A stretch of 64,000 nt of DNA from Bacteroidota bacterium (GTDB lineage: Bacteria > Bacteroidota > Ignavibacteria > Ignavibacteriales > Ignavibacteriaceae): NCBI GenBank assembly GCA_022562275.1, contig JADFPP010000006.1, positions 1 through 64,000 of the forward strand, given 5' to 3'. Positions 52,401 through 59,323 of the stretch are shown one piece after another; the first letter of the stretch is position 1, and every line of letters starts with the position of its first letter. Both the position numbers and the translations under genes were made by a program. Below the pieces are notes generated by a model. The model was not told the origin of the DNA. It worked only from the letters and a program-made list of their open reading frames with translations, and searched no databases.

Positions 52401-53020
52401 TCAGGACCAAACATATTCCTCTTTTAATTAGTACTGCAAAAGATTTAAGCGAGGAAGAAAGAAACTCACTTAATAACATTGTTGAGGAAATAGCTGTTAA
52501 ATCAAAAGGGCATCCTCTTGACGTATTAAAAGTTGTAAGGGATAGAATTCAACAGCACGAAAAATGTTTGCCAATCTATCAGGATGATAATAATAACGAA
52601 TATAACGAAAGCAATTCGAAAAATTTACAAAAAGATACTCTGGGCAAGGTTCTATTAGTTGATGATGATCAGGACACATTATTTACGATTGACGAAATGG
52701 TGAAAGCATGTAATTATAAAACAATTCTTGCAGCAAACGGAGTTGAATGTATTCAAATTCTCGAAAAGACTATTCCGGATCTTATATTACTTGATATAAT
52801 GATGCCTGAAATGGACGGCTTCCAGACGATAGAAAGAATTCGAAGCAATTCAGAATGGAAAAATATCCCGGTGATTGCAGTTACTGCAAAAGCGATGATG
52901 AACGATAAAGATATTATAATTAAACATGGATTTGATGATTACATTTCAAAGCCTGTTGAGTCATCTGTAATTACATCCAAAATCCAACAGTTTTTAACAC
53001 AGATTAAAGTGAAATTATGA
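49493..53020 (+). CDS. Large hybrid histidine kinase with three receiver domains
   Basis: The 1175-residue sensor has two TM helices (about 6-28 and 250-274) around a ~220-residue periplasmic domain and a HAMP domain (about 275-325). A GAF domain (about 340-480), a coiled coil and a HisKA domain follow, with phospho-His near 541 (SMSHELRTPMN). The HATPase domain (about 640-750) shows NLLGNAVKFT, DSGIGI and GGTGLGLSI. Three receivers follow: REC1 (IIDDDDE, TLDLMMPNKDG), REC2 (IIVDDDEQE, ILDLMMPKVDG) and REC3 (LVDDDQD, LLDIMMPEMDG), all with their Asp. It senses an extracytoplasmic cue and can run an internal phosphorelay. The next gene overlaps by ATGA. Confidence 0.93.
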   Translation: MKISIRIILINFVVVVLIMGSSVTAFYSVLYKTLSSQKSNSLISSANNFIYAYRSKILEAEDELLSMISNNINDVFRYRHLRTNSLDFVLEVNSDHPQKIVKYSISSDISFSKTPRNLEQFFKYNPYAIGAEYQTPDGRLFYYGINLNEKLLDKFSEKINSDVAIILNGTPTDVSNSNLNLQYLYILTEASKFLSGKNNFEVYSQGAESSDILATLYKPADLQTTNKDLSFLIFTKMGEAAELRSTFRDIFLVVGITGIALSLILTILFTTKLRKQITDLSDATEKTKSGDFKNKIKVRSKDEIGKLGQAFNLMLDELAKNQKAKNEYSEFISLINQNPSLSEISEAALKKIITTCNFVMGALYLIEENGLSLLSAYGYEKKKNIKKEEFGFYDILMRDKEIIEINSSDELPVVSAGLTSFRMRYLLLVPVVYNNKIISILELGSIEKPTEEVKEYLQKIGEQLAIGLTNSRTLMQLENFVNELKKLNEEYQKQNLQIKKQNDSLVELHNELKDQAKQLEIQKQKAEESTELKSQFLASMSHELRTPMNSILGLTELILEKADLNEKDHERLEVVFNSGRRLMALINDILDLSKIEAGKMEIRAEDVLLEELINEVSSSISPLVINKKIEFKVERKINTRTLINTDRGRVVQVLINLLGNAVKFTETGGVNLEIYSSQDKLKFDVIDSGIGISEEHKNVIFEEFRQADGSTSRKYGGTGLGLSICRKIADLLGGELTVESKLGEGSTFTFTIPLKFVSAGEREKVKSVNTQTLIKNRKHPILIIDDDDEVRYTIGQYLISNGYEVLFAKDGLSGIQMAIEKQPFAITLDLMMPNKDGWSVLEDLKENDATKDIPVILISINGDKQIGYGLGAFEFFVKPISSDKLLSAFSRLESLANKQIKKIIIVDDDEQEFEKFKREFCDDKIVIEYIKDSELAFSKIVEVRPDLVILDLMMPKVDGITLSYKLKSDVRTKHIPLLISTAKDLSEEERNSLNNIVEEIAVKSKGHPLDVLKVVRDRIQQHEKCLPIYQDDNNNEYNESNSKNLQKDTLGKVLLVDDDQDTLFTIDEMVKACNYKTILAANGVECIQILEKTIPDLILLDIMMPEMDGFQTIERIRSNSEWKNIPVIAVTAKAMMNDKDIIIKHGFDDYISKPVESSVITSKIQQFLTQIKVKL

Positions 53021-53688
53021 AACGAATTTTAGTAATAGATGATCTTCCGGAAAATGTTTTTATGCTTCAAGACAGACTGGAGCATGAAGGCTATGAAGTT
53101 ATAACTGCATACGACGGGAAAGGCGGAATAGAAAAAGCACAAACCGAATTGCCCGATCTTATTCTTTTAGATGTAATGATGCCGGGTATAAATGGTATAG
53201 AAGTTTGTAAAACCCTTGTGAATGATAAGAAGACATCTGATATTCCGATAATTCTTGTTACGGCAAAGACAGGAGCCGAAGATACAAAGGAAGGATTGGA
53301 TGCAGGGGCTTATGACTATATTAAAAAGCCGTTTAATAAGATTGAACTGTTTGCACGAGTCAAATCGGCGCTCAAACTTTCGGAGGCAAATAAACTATTA
53401 TTGCTTACAGAGAAAAGAAGTACATTCTTTGCAACCGTTGTTACCGCCAACCACAAAATTAAGCAACCACTTACATTATTAAGTTTATCTTCAGCGGCAA
53501 TTAAAAGAGAATTGACTAAAGATGAGATTTCTAAAGATGTTTTGATTAGTAAACTTAAGTATATAGATGCAGCAGTAATGGAGATAACTGATGTACTGGA
53601 CCGACTGAATTCAATCAAGGAACCGGTGCTATCTGATTATACCGGCGATATTAAAATGATAAAAATAGATGATGAAGCAAAAGTTTAA
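53017..53688 (+). CDS. Receiver domain joined to a lone HisKA-like (DHp) domain, no ATPase
   Basis: The 223-residue protein has a receiver (DD at 9-10, Asp52 in LLDVMMPGING, Thr in LVTAKTG, Lys104 in IKKPF). A helical hairpin follows, whose first helix reads TANHKIKQPLTLL (His146), the H-box pattern of HisKA domains. No HATPase follows; the protein ends after about 75 more residues. Such a REC-DHp protein could accept phosphate on its Asp and hand it to or from the His, acting like an Hpt or an anti-kinase. Its stop overlaps the stop of the opposing kinase gene by four bases. Confidence 0.8.
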   Translation: MKRILVIDDLPENVFMLQDRLEHEGYEVITAYDGKGGIEKAQTELPDLILLDVMMPGINGIEVCKTLVNDKKTSDIPIILVTAKTGAEDTKEGLDAGAYDYIKKPFNKIELFARVKSALKLSEANKLLLLTEKRSTFFATVVTANHKIKQPLTLLSLSSAAIKRELTKDEISKDVLISKLKYIDAAVMEITDVLDRLNSIKEPVLSDYTGDIKMIKIDDEAKV

Positions 53689-55697
53689 ATGAATTTTTGA
53701 ATTGTTGCCAGCATAGTCTCAAATTCGTAAGGTTTTTGGACACAACTGGTAATATTGTAGTTGTCCAATTCCGAATCAATGTTTAATTCAGGCGTACCTG
53801 AGGAAAGAAGTATAGGCAGATTAGAATCTAACTTTCTTATTTCCTTAATAGTTTCCAAGCCATTCATATCAGGCATGTTATAATCTATTATTGCCAAATC
53901 AACTTTTATTTCTTCCGTTAAAACTTTTAACGCTTCCCTACCGGATGAGACTTTGATAACATTATAATTGTTAGACTCTAATAGTTCTGCAAGCAGGTCA
54001 CTTAACATTTCTTCATCGTCAACAAGAAGGATTATTTTATCAGCAGGCATCTGTTTTTTATCTTTCGGCAGTTCGAATGCAGGAATGTAAACATCGAACT
54101 GAGTTCCCGCATTAATTTTACTTGTAACTTCAATTAACCCATTATGTGCTTTGATAATTCCGTATGTAACATACAGTCCCAGTCCCGAGCCGGAATTAGA
54201 TTCTGTGTCAGCATTCGGTTCGGTATTTTTAGATTTTGTTGAAAAATAAGGATCAAAGATTTTTTGCAGGTCATCTTCTTTAATTCCTTCGCCATCGTCC
54301 TTTACTGAAATACAAACATAGTTACCAACTTTTAACAGAGGGTAGTTTATAATATTTTTTTCATTAATGACCAGATTATTTGCAGACAAAGTTAATGTTC
54401 CCTTCCCCCCCATTGCTTCCTTTGCATTTACACAAAGATTTAACAGTACCTGATAAATCTCGATGCTGTTACCAAGAATATCGTGCAGTTGGTCCGCTGT
54501 ATTATTAATAAAAGTAATTGTGCTCGGGAAGGTTTGAGTTATAACTTTAGAGATATCACTTACTATAGTATTAGGCTTTACTAATTCTTTTCTTTTAGGT
54601 GTTGGTTTACCAAACGACAGTAACCCCTTTGTAAGATCTCTTGCACGAATAGAACAATTTTCGATATTATCTATTAGCTTTTTTGTATCATCTGTTACTG
54701 ATACTCTCTTTCTTAAAAGTTTCACACTGCCAAAAATGCTCGTTAGAAGATTGCCAAAGTCGTGTGCAATACCGCTGGAAAGTTTCCCGATAATTTCCAG
54801 TTTTTGTGCTTGTAATAACCGGCTCTCTAAGGCAGCATTTAAATCCCTGGTTTTAAGATTGCTTATTGCAAATGAAAGAAGAACGGACAGTTGATTCACA
54901 ATGTTTATCTCGAAAGTTGAAAATGTTCCGGTTGTTCTGCCAACGATAATGGTTGCTAAAAGTTGCTCTTCAAAAAAGCATGGGGATACAATCAATGTCT
55001 CACACTTTAAAGTATTAGTTAAGTTAAAGCCAATATTCTTTTTTTGATTTAGTGCAAGCAGAACTTTTTTATGCAGTTCAAGCCATTTGTTAATAAATGC
55101 AAAATCTGATAACACAGCCTTCGCAGTTTCGCTTTTGTTCTTTATCAATTCATCAGGATCATGGAACAGAATGTCATCTTTATCAATATCATCGCGATAT
55201 ACTATTAACCCAAACACACTTTTGCTTAGCTCTGCACATTTTGAAATTATTTGAAGTGAAATTTTATTGAGAGAACTTTCTTTAGCAACTAATACGAGAA
55301 GCTCTTTAAGTTCATTTAAAAATGTTATATTACGATCGACAACATGTGCGTTAAAAGCTAAATCGCTGCCGCGTTCAGTTTTAGAGACAAGCTCAATAAA
55401 ATAACCTGGTTGCTTTGAAACTCTATCTTTGGAAACGACAGGAGTGATATAAACATTATGGTTAGATCCCGGAATTGGATGAAGAAAAGTTTTTTGTGTA
55501 TTGGTTAAAAATAGTTTTTCCGGAATAGAAAATACTTTACTTAATTTGATGCCTTTTAATCTACCCGTTCCAAATTTTTTTTTGAAGCTTTTATTGTACC
55601 AAACTATTTTTTGATCAGCATTTGCAATTGCTACTGAAGCATTTTGAATTCCAAGTAGGATTTCGGGCCCATACTTTGAAATTATTTTATCTGACAT
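53685..55697 (-). CDS. Cytoplasmic hybrid histidine kinase (PAS-GAF-HisKA-HATPase-REC)
   Basis: The 670-residue protein has no clear TM helix. Residues 1-110 are PAS-like and 125-285 GAF-like. HisKA follows with phospho-His near 312 (LSSGIAHDFGNLLTSIFG, NtrB-type). HATPase motifs (VLLNLCVNAKEAM, VKDDGEGI, GSGLGLYVTYGI) span about 395-530. A C-terminal receiver (VDDEEMLSDL, IIDYNMPDMNG, QKPYEF) completes it. It overlaps the NtrC-type regulator by one base (TAATG), forming a two-gene unit. The pair resembles NtrB/NtrC or PilS/PilR and probably controls sigma54 promoters, possibly those of the adjacent filament genes. Confidence 0.92.
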   Translation of the reverse strand: MSDKIISKYGPEILLGIQNASVAIANADQKIVWYNKSFKKKFGTGRLKGIKLSKVFSIPEKLFLTNTQKTFLHPIPGSNHNVYITPVVSKDRVSKQPGYFIELVSKTERGSDLAFNAHVVDRNITFLNELKELLVLVAKESSLNKISLQIISKCAELSKSVFGLIVYRDDIDKDDILFHDPDELIKNKSETAKAVLSDFAFINKWLELHKKVLLALNQKKNIGFNLTNTLKCETLIVSPCFFEEQLLATIIVGRTTGTFSTFEINIVNQLSVLLSFAISNLKTRDLNAALESRLLQAQKLEIIGKLSSGIAHDFGNLLTSIFGSVKLLRKRVSVTDDTKKLIDNIENCSIRARDLTKGLLSFGKPTPKRKELVKPNTIVSDISKVITQTFPSTITFINNTADQLHDILGNSIEIYQVLLNLCVNAKEAMGGKGTLTLSANNLVINEKNIINYPLLKVGNYVCISVKDDGEGIKEDDLQKIFDPYFSTKSKNTEPNADTESNSGSGLGLYVTYGIIKAHNGLIEVTSKINAGTQFDVYIPAFELPKDKKQMPADKIILLVDDEEMLSDLLAELLESNNYNVIKVSSGREALKVLTEEIKVDLAIIDYNMPDMNGLETIKEIRKLDSNLPILLSSGTPELNIDSELDNYNITSCVQKPYEFETMLATIQKFI

Positions 55698-57082
55698 TAA
55701 ATTTTAATTGGTTTTAATTCGTACTTTTTAATCTTTGTATAAAGTGTTTTTGGACTTATACCAAGTTGGGTTGCAGTCCTGGTGCGATCCCATAGGTTTT
55801 TGTTTAGTACCTTTTGAATATGCCATTTCTCCAGATCTTCCATACTTAAAATTTCATCTACATCATTTACGACACTTGATTTTTGAGCGAGCATCCCTTT
55901 TTGATAAGACTGAGGAAGGTTTAAATCATCCGGATAAATGAGTTCATTATCAGAAAATATTATTGCTCGTTCAATTATATGATCGAGTTCCCTAATATTA
56001 CCTGTGTATGAATAGTTAATTAACAACTCTTCGGCTTCCGGTGAAAATCTTTTGGGTGATCTAACCGGAGATTTATCTTTAAGAAAGTGATTTGCCAATA
56101 ACATGATATCTTCTTTTCTTTCACGCAACGGAGGGATTACTAAAGTAATAACATTTAAACGAAAAAGAAGGTCTTTTCTGAATCTTTTATTATCAGCTTC
56201 TTCCATTAAATTTTTATTTGTTGCCCCTACCACCCTTACGCTGGACCTTAAATTAGTAATTCCACCAATTCTTCTATATTCCCCATTTTCCAAAAATCTT
56301 AAAAGTTTTGGTTGTAGTGCTAAACTCAATTCACCAATTTCATCCAGAAACAAAGTTCCGCCGTGTGCAATTTCTACCAATCCCTGTTTTGTACTTTTTG
56401 CATCTGTAAAGGCGCCCTTTTCATGTCCAAACAATTCGCTTTCAATTAATTGATCTGGCAAAGATGCACAATTAACAACTACAAATGGTTTATCGCGTCG
56501 TGCAGAGTGATTATGAATAAAGTCGGCAAGTAATTCTTTCCCTGTTCCTGTTTCACCTTCAATTAAAATATTCGAATCCGACGCTGCTGCTTTGGATGCA
56601 AAACTTAGGATTTTTTTTAATGCCAAACTTTCACCAACAATGGCATCCGAACTTTTTTTGTGAATTTCTTTTGTGAGTATTTCTGTTTTTACAATAAGTT
56701 CTTTATGCTCAAGAGCTCTGGTAATAGTTAATAATAAATCATCAAACTCATATGGTTTTGCAATGTAGTCATATGCCCCGGACTTTATACAGCCTATAGC
56801 TTTCTTCATTTCGCCTTGGGCAGATAAAATAATTACCTGGATCGTAGAATTATAATCAGTAACAAAGGATAACACATCTTCTCCACGTACCTCTTTCATA
56901 TTCAGATCGAGAAGAAGTAAATCATAAGTGTTTTTCTTTACTGCATCTATGGCATCTTGCCCACCGTAAACCGTATCAACATAATAATCCTCCTCAAGTA
57001 ATTGTTCTTTAAGTAAGTAACATAAAGTTTCATCATCGTCGCAAATTAGAATTTTTGAATTTTTGTTTGTGATTCCTGGCAT
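55697..57082 (-). CDS. NtrC-family sigma54-dependent response regulator
   Basis: The 461-residue regulator has a receiver (ICDDDETL, LLLDLNMKEVRG, AKPYEFDDL). An AAA+ domain follows with Walker A GETGTGKEL (about 173), sigma54-contact loop ESELFGHEKGAFTDAKS and Walker B GGTLFLDEIGEL. The R-finger region (FRKDLLFRLNVITLVIPPLR) and a Fis-type helix-turn-helix (RTATQLGISPKTLYTKIKKY) are intact. On phosphorylation it would hexamerise and open sigma54-polymerase promoters. Its GAFTDA motif is canonical. It is transcribed with the kinase at 53685 and converges on the filament-signalling operon; a sigma54-like site at 39057-39072 is a possible target. Confidence 0.95.
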   Translation of the reverse strand: MPGITNKNSKILICDDDETLCYLLKEQLLEEDYYVDTVYGGQDAIDAVKKNTYDLLLLDLNMKEVRGEDVLSFVTDYNSTIQVIILSAQGEMKKAIGCIKSGAYDYIAKPYEFDDLLLTITRALEHKELIVKTEILTKEIHKKSSDAIVGESLALKKILSFASKAAASDSNILIEGETGTGKELLADFIHNHSARRDKPFVVVNCASLPDQLIESELFGHEKGAFTDAKSTKQGLVEIAHGGTLFLDEIGELSLALQPKLLRFLENGEYRRIGGITNLRSSVRVVGATNKNLMEEADNKRFRKDLLFRLNVITLVIPPLRERKEDIMLLANHFLKDKSPVRSPKRFSPEAEELLINYSYTGNIRELDHIIERAIIFSDNELIYPDDLNLPQSYQKGMLAQKSSVVNDVDEILSMEDLEKWHIQKVLNKNLWDRTRTATQLGISPKTLYTKIKKYELKPIKI

Positions 57083-57159
57083 AATTGTGCTCCTTTAAAA
57101 TGCTTAAAGTTGTATTAATTTTTCAATATATCTATATTTACGGTTCTTATTTTTTTTGA

Positions 57160-57231
57160 GGGCGCGTAGCTCAGCGGTAGAGCATCTGCCTTTTAAGCAG
57201 AGGGTCGGTGGTTCGAGACCACCCGCGCTCA
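57160..57231 (+). tRNA. tRNA-Lys (anticodon UUU)
   Basis: The 72-base gene folds fully. The acceptor stem is GGGCGCG/CGCGCTC with one G-U pair, the D-arm GCTC/GAGC, and the anticodon stem TCTGC/GCAGA with loop CTTTTAA (anticodon TTT). The T-arm is GGTGG/CCACC around TTCGAGA, and the discriminator is A. The 3' CCA is not encoded. UUU reads AAA and AAG lysine codons. Confidence 0.95.
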
Positions 57232-57462
57232 CTCTCCTCCCTAATATATGTAATTTTTACCGCTTTTCTTAGTGATTTTAAATTTTTTTTTGATAAAATC
57301 ACACCATCCTAATTTGTATTTACTAATATATTCTTGCAAATTAAATGGCTTACAGAATTCATTTAAACTAAACTGATAAGTGAAGAGCCTTTTCTTGAAA
57401 AACTTTAATCAGTATTTTAGAGTTATACATAAATCTAATAATAACAAGGGTATTTTTTAATT
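57232..57462. other. Intergenic region after tRNA-Lys
   Basis: The spacer is 231 bp and AT-rich, with no gene or clear hairpin. A T-run about 50 bp after the tRNA could end its transcript. Confidence 0.4.
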
Positions 57463-57771
57463 TTGGGCGATATAGTATTCTGGATAATTATAAGAACAGC
57501 CATTACAATACCTGCAATTTGGATATTAAAATCTTATATAGATTATCAGTTGTGGTTAATAGTAGGAATTGCTGTAATCTATGGAATCATTATTCATCCT
57601 GCAGTATTAAGTTATAAAAAGTTTGAAGTAAAAAATAAAAATGTATTGGAATCATCTCTTTGCTCAACCTGTAAGCATTTTGATCCTTCTGCTGTTCTGT
57701 GTATGAAGTATGATGAACATCCAACAGAAGATTATATTCCATGCGAAGGAATTCATTGGGAGCCAAAATGA
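57463..57771 (+). CDS. Small membrane protein with four-cysteine tail
   Basis: The 102-residue product is read from a TTG (no ATG fits). Two membrane helices (about 5-23 and 28-48) are followed by a soluble tail with four cysteines: C67-x2-C70-x10-C81-x13-C95 (LCSTCKHFD, VLCMKYDEHP, IPCEGIHW). The spacing suits a zinc- or iron-binding knuckle facing the cytoplasm. Its stop overlaps the BtpA start (ATGA), so translation is coupled. I do not recognise the family; a metal-binding partner of BtpA is inference. Confidence 0.65.
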   Translation: MGDIVFWIIIRTAITIPAIWILKSYIDYQLWLIVGIAVIYGIIIHPAVLSYKKFEVKNKNVLESSLCSTCKHFDPSAVLCMKYDEHPTEDYIPCEGIHWEPK

Positions 57772-58571
57772 AAGAAAAAAAAGTTCTGGGAATTAGCAAA
57801 CCAATCATCGGTGTGATACATGTTAAGGCACTGCCCGGAACTCCTAATTTTGATGGTGATGTTAAAAATATAATTGAACAGGCAAAAAAAGAATCACTCA
57901 TCTATAAAAATAATGGAATTGATGTGATAGCAATTGAGAATATGCACGATGTACCTTATCTGAAAAGAAAGGTTGGACCCGAAATAATTTCTTTTATGAG
58001 CATCATTGGGTATGAAGTAAAAAACCAAGCGGAGTTACCTTGCGGTATTCAGATACTTGCGGGTGCCAATAAAGAAGCGCTGGCTGCGGCTCATTCAGCC
58101 GGATTGGATTTTATACGAAGTGAGGGATTTGTCTTTGCACATGTTGCAGATGAAGGACTGATGGAATCAGATGCAGGTGAACTGCTGCGTTACAGAAAGC
58201 AGATTGGTGCTGAAGATATTTTGATCTTTACTGATATAAAAAAGAAACATAGCTCGCATTCAATCACATCGGATGTTGAAATTGTTGAAACAGCGAAAGC
58301 AGCGGAGTTTTTTCTTAGCGATGGTGTTATTCTTACCGGTACATCCACGGGGAAAGAAACAGATATTGATGAATTAAAAAAAGTGAAAGATACAGTAAAC
58401 ATTCCAGTGCTTATCGGTTCCGGTTTAACAGCAGATAATATTGAAAAGTATTTTCCGGCTGCCGATGCATTTATTGTTGGTTCTCATTTTAAATTTGATG
58501 GGTCTTGGATAAATGAAGTTGATGCAGATAGAGTTGAAGTACTGATGAATGAAATCAACAAATTGAGATGA
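57768..58571 (+). CDS. btpA: BtpA/SgcQ family protein
   Basis: I start at the ATG overlapping the preceding stop (267 residues). The protein is a TIM-barrel of the BtpA family, with PIIGVIHVKALPGTPNFDGD and IENMHDVPYLKRKVGPE. ILAGANKEALAAAHSAGLDFIR-like motifs, FTDIKKKHSSHSI, SDGVILTGTSTGKETD and GSGLTADNIEKYFPAADAFIVGSHFK follow. Cyanobacterial BtpA stabilises photosystem I proteins, but the wider family looks enzymatic (phosphate-binding GSG at the C-terminus), with unknown substrate in non-photosynthetic bacteria. It is complete. Confidence 0.9.
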   Translation: MKEKKVLGISKPIIGVIHVKALPGTPNFDGDVKNIIEQAKKESLIYKNNGIDVIAIENMHDVPYLKRKVGPEIISFMSIIGYEVKNQAELPCGIQILAGANKEALAAAHSAGLDFIRSEGFVFAHVADEGLMESDAGELLRYRKQIGAEDILIFTDIKKKHSSHSITSDVEIVETAKAAEFFLSDGVILTGTSTGKETDIDELKKVKDTVNIPVLIGSGLTADNIEKYFPAADAFIVGSHFKFDGSWINEVDADRVEVLMNEINKLR

Positions 58572-58586
58572 ACAAATATATTGCGT

Positions 58587-59050
58587 TTACTCAGATGATA
58601 ATCTTAACAACTCAACAATTATTATTAGCGCCTTCTCCATATCTTCAATGTAAATATGTTCTTCCAGCGGATGCTCAAGTCTTGCACCGACTCCACAGAG
58701 GGTCTTACTTCTGCAATGCGCAATGATTCGAGCAATTCCGCTATGCCGGCTTTATCATCAGCGGCTAATATTGTTTTCCCTGTTGATCTGATCACACTGT
58801 TTTCAATAATAGGTACAATTCCAACACCTGGTTTTACAGTATCTGCGTGGCACGAAAGCAGTATCGGTTCTTTACCTTCGCAAACTTTTATCGGAAGCTT
58901 TGCAATAAGATTTCCGCAACTATCCTTTTCTGCCTGTGCCCTAATCTTTGTACATTCTTTTAGCAATTATTCAATCATCTTTGCTTCGTTGCCAGACTAA
59001 CTATCTATCTTAACCATTTCCATAAACCGGTTTATCATTTTTTCAAACAT
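58587..59050 (-). pseudogene. Decayed peptidase T-like aminopeptidase gene
   Basis: The reading starts at ATG 59048-59050 with a good AGGAA site (MFEKMINRFMEMVKIDS). It meets two in-frame stops (after KIDS and after KMIE). It then shows the M20 tripeptidase core: DSCGNLIAKLPI, ILLSCHADTVKPGVGI, SVIRSTGKTILAADDKAGIAELLESLRIAE, the metal-binding HxD and AADDKAG. The middle of the gene is deleted. In a shifted frame the C-terminus GVGARLEHPLEEHIYIEDMEK...IIVELLRLSSE follows directly and ends at TAA 58587-58589. Two stops, a large internal deletion and a frameshift show a dead gene. Confidence 0.82.
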
Positions 59051-59323
59051 ATTTTTCCTCATCAATTAATTATTTTTATTGATGAATTTGCTTTTGGAGT
59101 TAAACGCGCGGGTGTGTTTTTGTTAAATAGTATAATAAAATTCTCCCCATCTAAAGCATAGCCGTAAAGGATGTTTTGAAAATATATTAATTCACAGAGT
59201 TTTTTATAAAAGGTTGACTTGATTTTTATTATTAAGAAATGTACTGTAATTTTATAAATATTATACAAAACATTGCTGCTATTACTTTCTTTTTACAATT
59301 AGAAAAAATATCAGGAGTTGATT
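59051..59323. other. Intergenic region upstream of the PAS/GAF sensor
   Basis: The spacer is 273 bp. A 68-codon open frame on the minus strand (59062-59268) has no ribosome-binding site or recognisable family and I do not call it. The sensor's ribosome-binding site (CAGGAG) lies at its right end. Confidence 0.45.

Noticed and set aside
59062-59268. 68-codon minus-strand open frame upstream of the PAS/GAF sensor
   Set aside because: It has no ribosome-binding site, no recognisable family and AT-rich composition that gives a low-complexity hydrophobic start. Chance is the simpler reading.
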